A stretch of 64,000 nucleotides of DNA from NCBI RefSeq assembly GCF_003123685.1, contig NZ_QCYJ01000144.1, positions 103,490 through 167,489 on the forward strand, written 5' to 3'. The notes beneath the pieces are model-generated. The model saw only the letters and a program-made list of their open reading frames with translations, searched no databases and had not been told where the DNA came from. Shown here piece after piece: positions 62,727 through 64,000 of the stretch; positions within the stretch are counted from its first letter, which is position 1; every line of letters starts with the position of its first letter. The stretch comes from Nocardia aurea. Lineage in GTDB: Bacteria > Actinomycetota > Actinomycetes > Mycobacteriales > Mycobacteriaceae. The position numbers and the translations under genes were made by a program.

Positions 62727-63290
62727 TCAGTCCACCGGATCGTATTCCGCGAGTTCGATCCGCGTTTCGCCGTATTTGCGCGGCTTCGCGGCGATATACC
62801 CGGCGGGCCACGCTATTTCGGGCGAACGGACCGAACGTTCGACGACGACCAGCGCGCCCGCCGCCAGCCACCCTCGAGCGGCCAGCGCGACGAGATCGGC
62901 GACGACGGCCGCGATGTCCACGTCGTAGGGCGGATCCGACAGCACCAGATCGAACAGGCCGGCACCGCCCTGTTCGAGAACGGCGGCGACGGTGCCCACC
63001 CGCAGTTCCGCGCCCGGCAGGCCGAGGTCGGCGATATTGCCGCGCACGATCGTGGCGGCTCTGCGATCGGATTCGACCAACAGCGCCAGCGCCGCCCCGC
63101 GCGAGAGCGCCTCCAGTCCGAGCGCACCCGACCCCGCGTACAGGTCGAGCACCCGAACCCCGTCGAAATCGATCCTGGCGTCGAGTGCGCTGAAAAGCGC
63201 CTCGCGCACCCGGTCGGAGGTGGGCCGGGTACCCGAGGGCGGCACCCGCAGGCGCCGCCCGCCCGCCGAACCGGCGACGATCCGTGTCAT
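62727..63290 (-). CDS. rsmD: 16S rRNA (guanine966-N2)-methyltransferase RsmD
   Basis: 187 residues. RIVAGSAGGRRLRVPPSGTRPTSDRVREALF is the RsmD N-terminus, VLDLYAGSGALGLEALSRG the SAM loop, and LVLSDPPYDVD the catalytic (N/D)PPY. The ATG overlaps the pyc stop by four bases (ATGA), as in other mycolata, so it is expressed behind pyruvate carboxylase. Confidence 0.95.
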   Translation of the reverse strand: MTRIVAGSAGGRRLRVPPSGTRPTSDRVREALFSALDARIDFDGVRVLDLYAGSGALGLEALSRGAALALLVESDRRAATIVRGNIADLGLPGAELRVGTVAAVLEQGGAGLFDLVLSDPPYDVDIAAVVADLVALAARGWLAAGALVVVERSVRSPEIAWPAGYIAAKPRKYGETRIELAEYDPVD

Positions 63291-64000
63291 TCGCTCGCGG
63301 ACTCCGGTACCGACACCTCGATGAGCAGGTCGCCGCCTTCGACCTGCTGGACCTTGCCGATCGCCACGCGGGTGACCGTGCCCGAGCGCGGCGCGGTGAT
63401 CGCGGCTTCCATCTTCATGGCCTCGATGGTGGCGATGGTGTCGCCGGTGCTGATGGCGTCGCCTTCGGAGACCGACAGGGTGACCACACCCGCGAACGGG
63501 GCGGCGACATGTTTCGGGTTGGTCTTGTCGGCCTTCTCCGCGGCCGGGACTTCGCTGGAGATGGAACGATCACGCACCGCGACCGGACGCAACTGCCCGT
63601 TCATGATGCACATGACCGTGCGCATCCCGCGCTCGTCGGGCTCGGAGATCGCCTCGAGACCGATGAGCAGGGTCACGCCCTTCTCCAACTGCACCCGGTG
63701 TTCCTCGCCACGGCGCAGGCCGTAGAAGAACTGGTTGGCCGAGAGCCCCATCGTGTTGCCGTACTTCTCCTGATGCGCCAGGAATTCCGAAGTCGGGCCG
63801 GGGAACAGCAAACGGTTCAACGTGGCGCGACGCTGTTCGGAGGTTCCCGCGAGCCCGGCCTCGTCGGTCGGGGTCAGCGGGGTTTCGGGTTTGGCCGGTC
63901 CACGGCCTTCCAGCGCGCGGGTGCGGAAGGGTTCGGGCCAGCCCCCGGGTGGGGTGCCGAGTTCGCCGCGCAGGAACCCGATCACCGAGTCCGGGATGTC
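63287..64000 (-). CDS. pyc: Pyruvate carboxylase, C-terminal part (cut by window edge)
   Basis: About 238 C-terminal residues of the biotin enzyme that makes oxaloacetate from pyruvate. The tail of the carboxyltransferase domain is visible (LLFPGPTSEFLAHQEKYGNT), then the tetramerisation region, then the biotinyl domain with IATIEAMKMEAAI carrying the biotinylated lysine and a VPESASE end. The reading frame runs off the right edge, so the start lies outside. Rv2967c position. Confidence 0.93.
   Translation of the reverse strand, partial: DIPDSVIGFLRGELGTPPGGWPEPFRTRALEGRGPAKPETPLTPTDEAGLAGTSEQRRATLNRLLFPGPTSEFLAHQEKYGNTMGLSANQFFYGLRRGEEHRVQLEKGVTLLIGLEAISEPDERGMRTVMCIMNGQLRPVAVRDRSISSEVPAAEKADKTNPKHVAAPFAGVVTLSVSEGDAISTGDTIATIEAMKMEAAITAPRSGTVTRVAIGKVQQVEGGDLLIEVSVPESASE

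Noticed and set aside
1..64000. tRNA, rRNA, insertion sequences, prophage or integrase genes
   Set aside because: Searched by eye for tRNA T-loops, transposase-like frames and flanking repeats; none could be supported.

Overview
The window is a high-GC, tightly packed actinobacterial chromosome segment. It almost certainly comes from a mycolic-acid-bearing relative of Nocardia/Rhodococcus. Supporting signs are a mycothiol-dependent formaldehyde/nitrosothiol dehydrogenase (mscR), a SepIVA-type septation protein, frequent GTG/TTG starts and 4-bp ATGA/GTGA overlaps. The strongest sign is the backbone gene order, read right to left on the minus strand: pyc, rsmD, coaD, sepIVA, yceD (DUF177), rpmF, rnc, mutM, osmC-like, acyP, smc, ftsY, amtB, glnB, glnD, ffh, amidohydrolase, rpsP, khpA, rimM, trmD. 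Apart from rpmF, this is the order of the Mycobacterium tuberculosis Rv2967c-Rv2906c region as I recall it. I saw no tRNA, rRNA, insertion sequence, integrase or CRISPR array.

Layout. 0-4 kb: two overlapping AMP-dependent acyl-CoA ligase genes, divergent from a GAF-LuxR regulator that resembles RamA. 4-6 kb: trmD-rimM-khpA-rpsP translation operon. 6-11.5 kb: small accessory enzymes, then ffh with a perfect hairpin terminator. 11.5-16 kb: nitrogen block glnD, glnB, amtB with a candidate GlnR operator. 16-16.5 kb: a 46-bp tandem repeat and a long palindrome behind ftsY. 18-21 kb: ftsY, DUF2237, a TetR regulator with a Cys-rich tail and its divergent NmrA-like reductase. 21-24.5 kb: smc.

Two accessory blocks interrupt the conserved order. 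Block A (24.7-32.3 kb, between smc and acyP) holds a disordered Arg/Asp-rich membrane protein, a DUF1707 protein, the mscR-MBL mycothiol operon with a paired operator-like palindrome, and a minus-strand operon of acyP, a Pro-rich-repeat membrane protein, a glutathionylspermidine-synthase-like ATP-grasp ligase and a DUF350 membrane protein. Block B (33.3-56.5 kb, between the osmC-like gene and mutM) holds kdpDE divergent from kdpFABC with extra mini-ORFs, and a saccharopine-dehydrogenase-like gene. It continues with a large envelope-type cluster (43.3-51.9 kb): small membrane protein, molybdopterin oxidoreductase, methyltransferase, DUF2064 protein, GT2, multi-pass membrane protein, response regulator, sensor kinase and sugar epimerase. 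It ends with an AlkX-like winged-helix protein, a membrane-anchored PstS-like protein, a PHP phosphoesterase and a DHFR-like reductase.

56.5-64 kb returns to the conserved order. A GtrA-like gene with a possible leader peptide lies between sepIVA and coaD, where M. tuberculosis carries its phthiocerol lipid locus. The window ends inside pyc.

The best candidates for under-described biology are the Pro-rich/ATP-grasp/DUF350 operon, the two-component-controlled envelope cluster with an 11-bp-phased direct repeat in its divergent promoter, the unannotated mini-genes of the kdp locus, and the paired palindromes in front of mscR.
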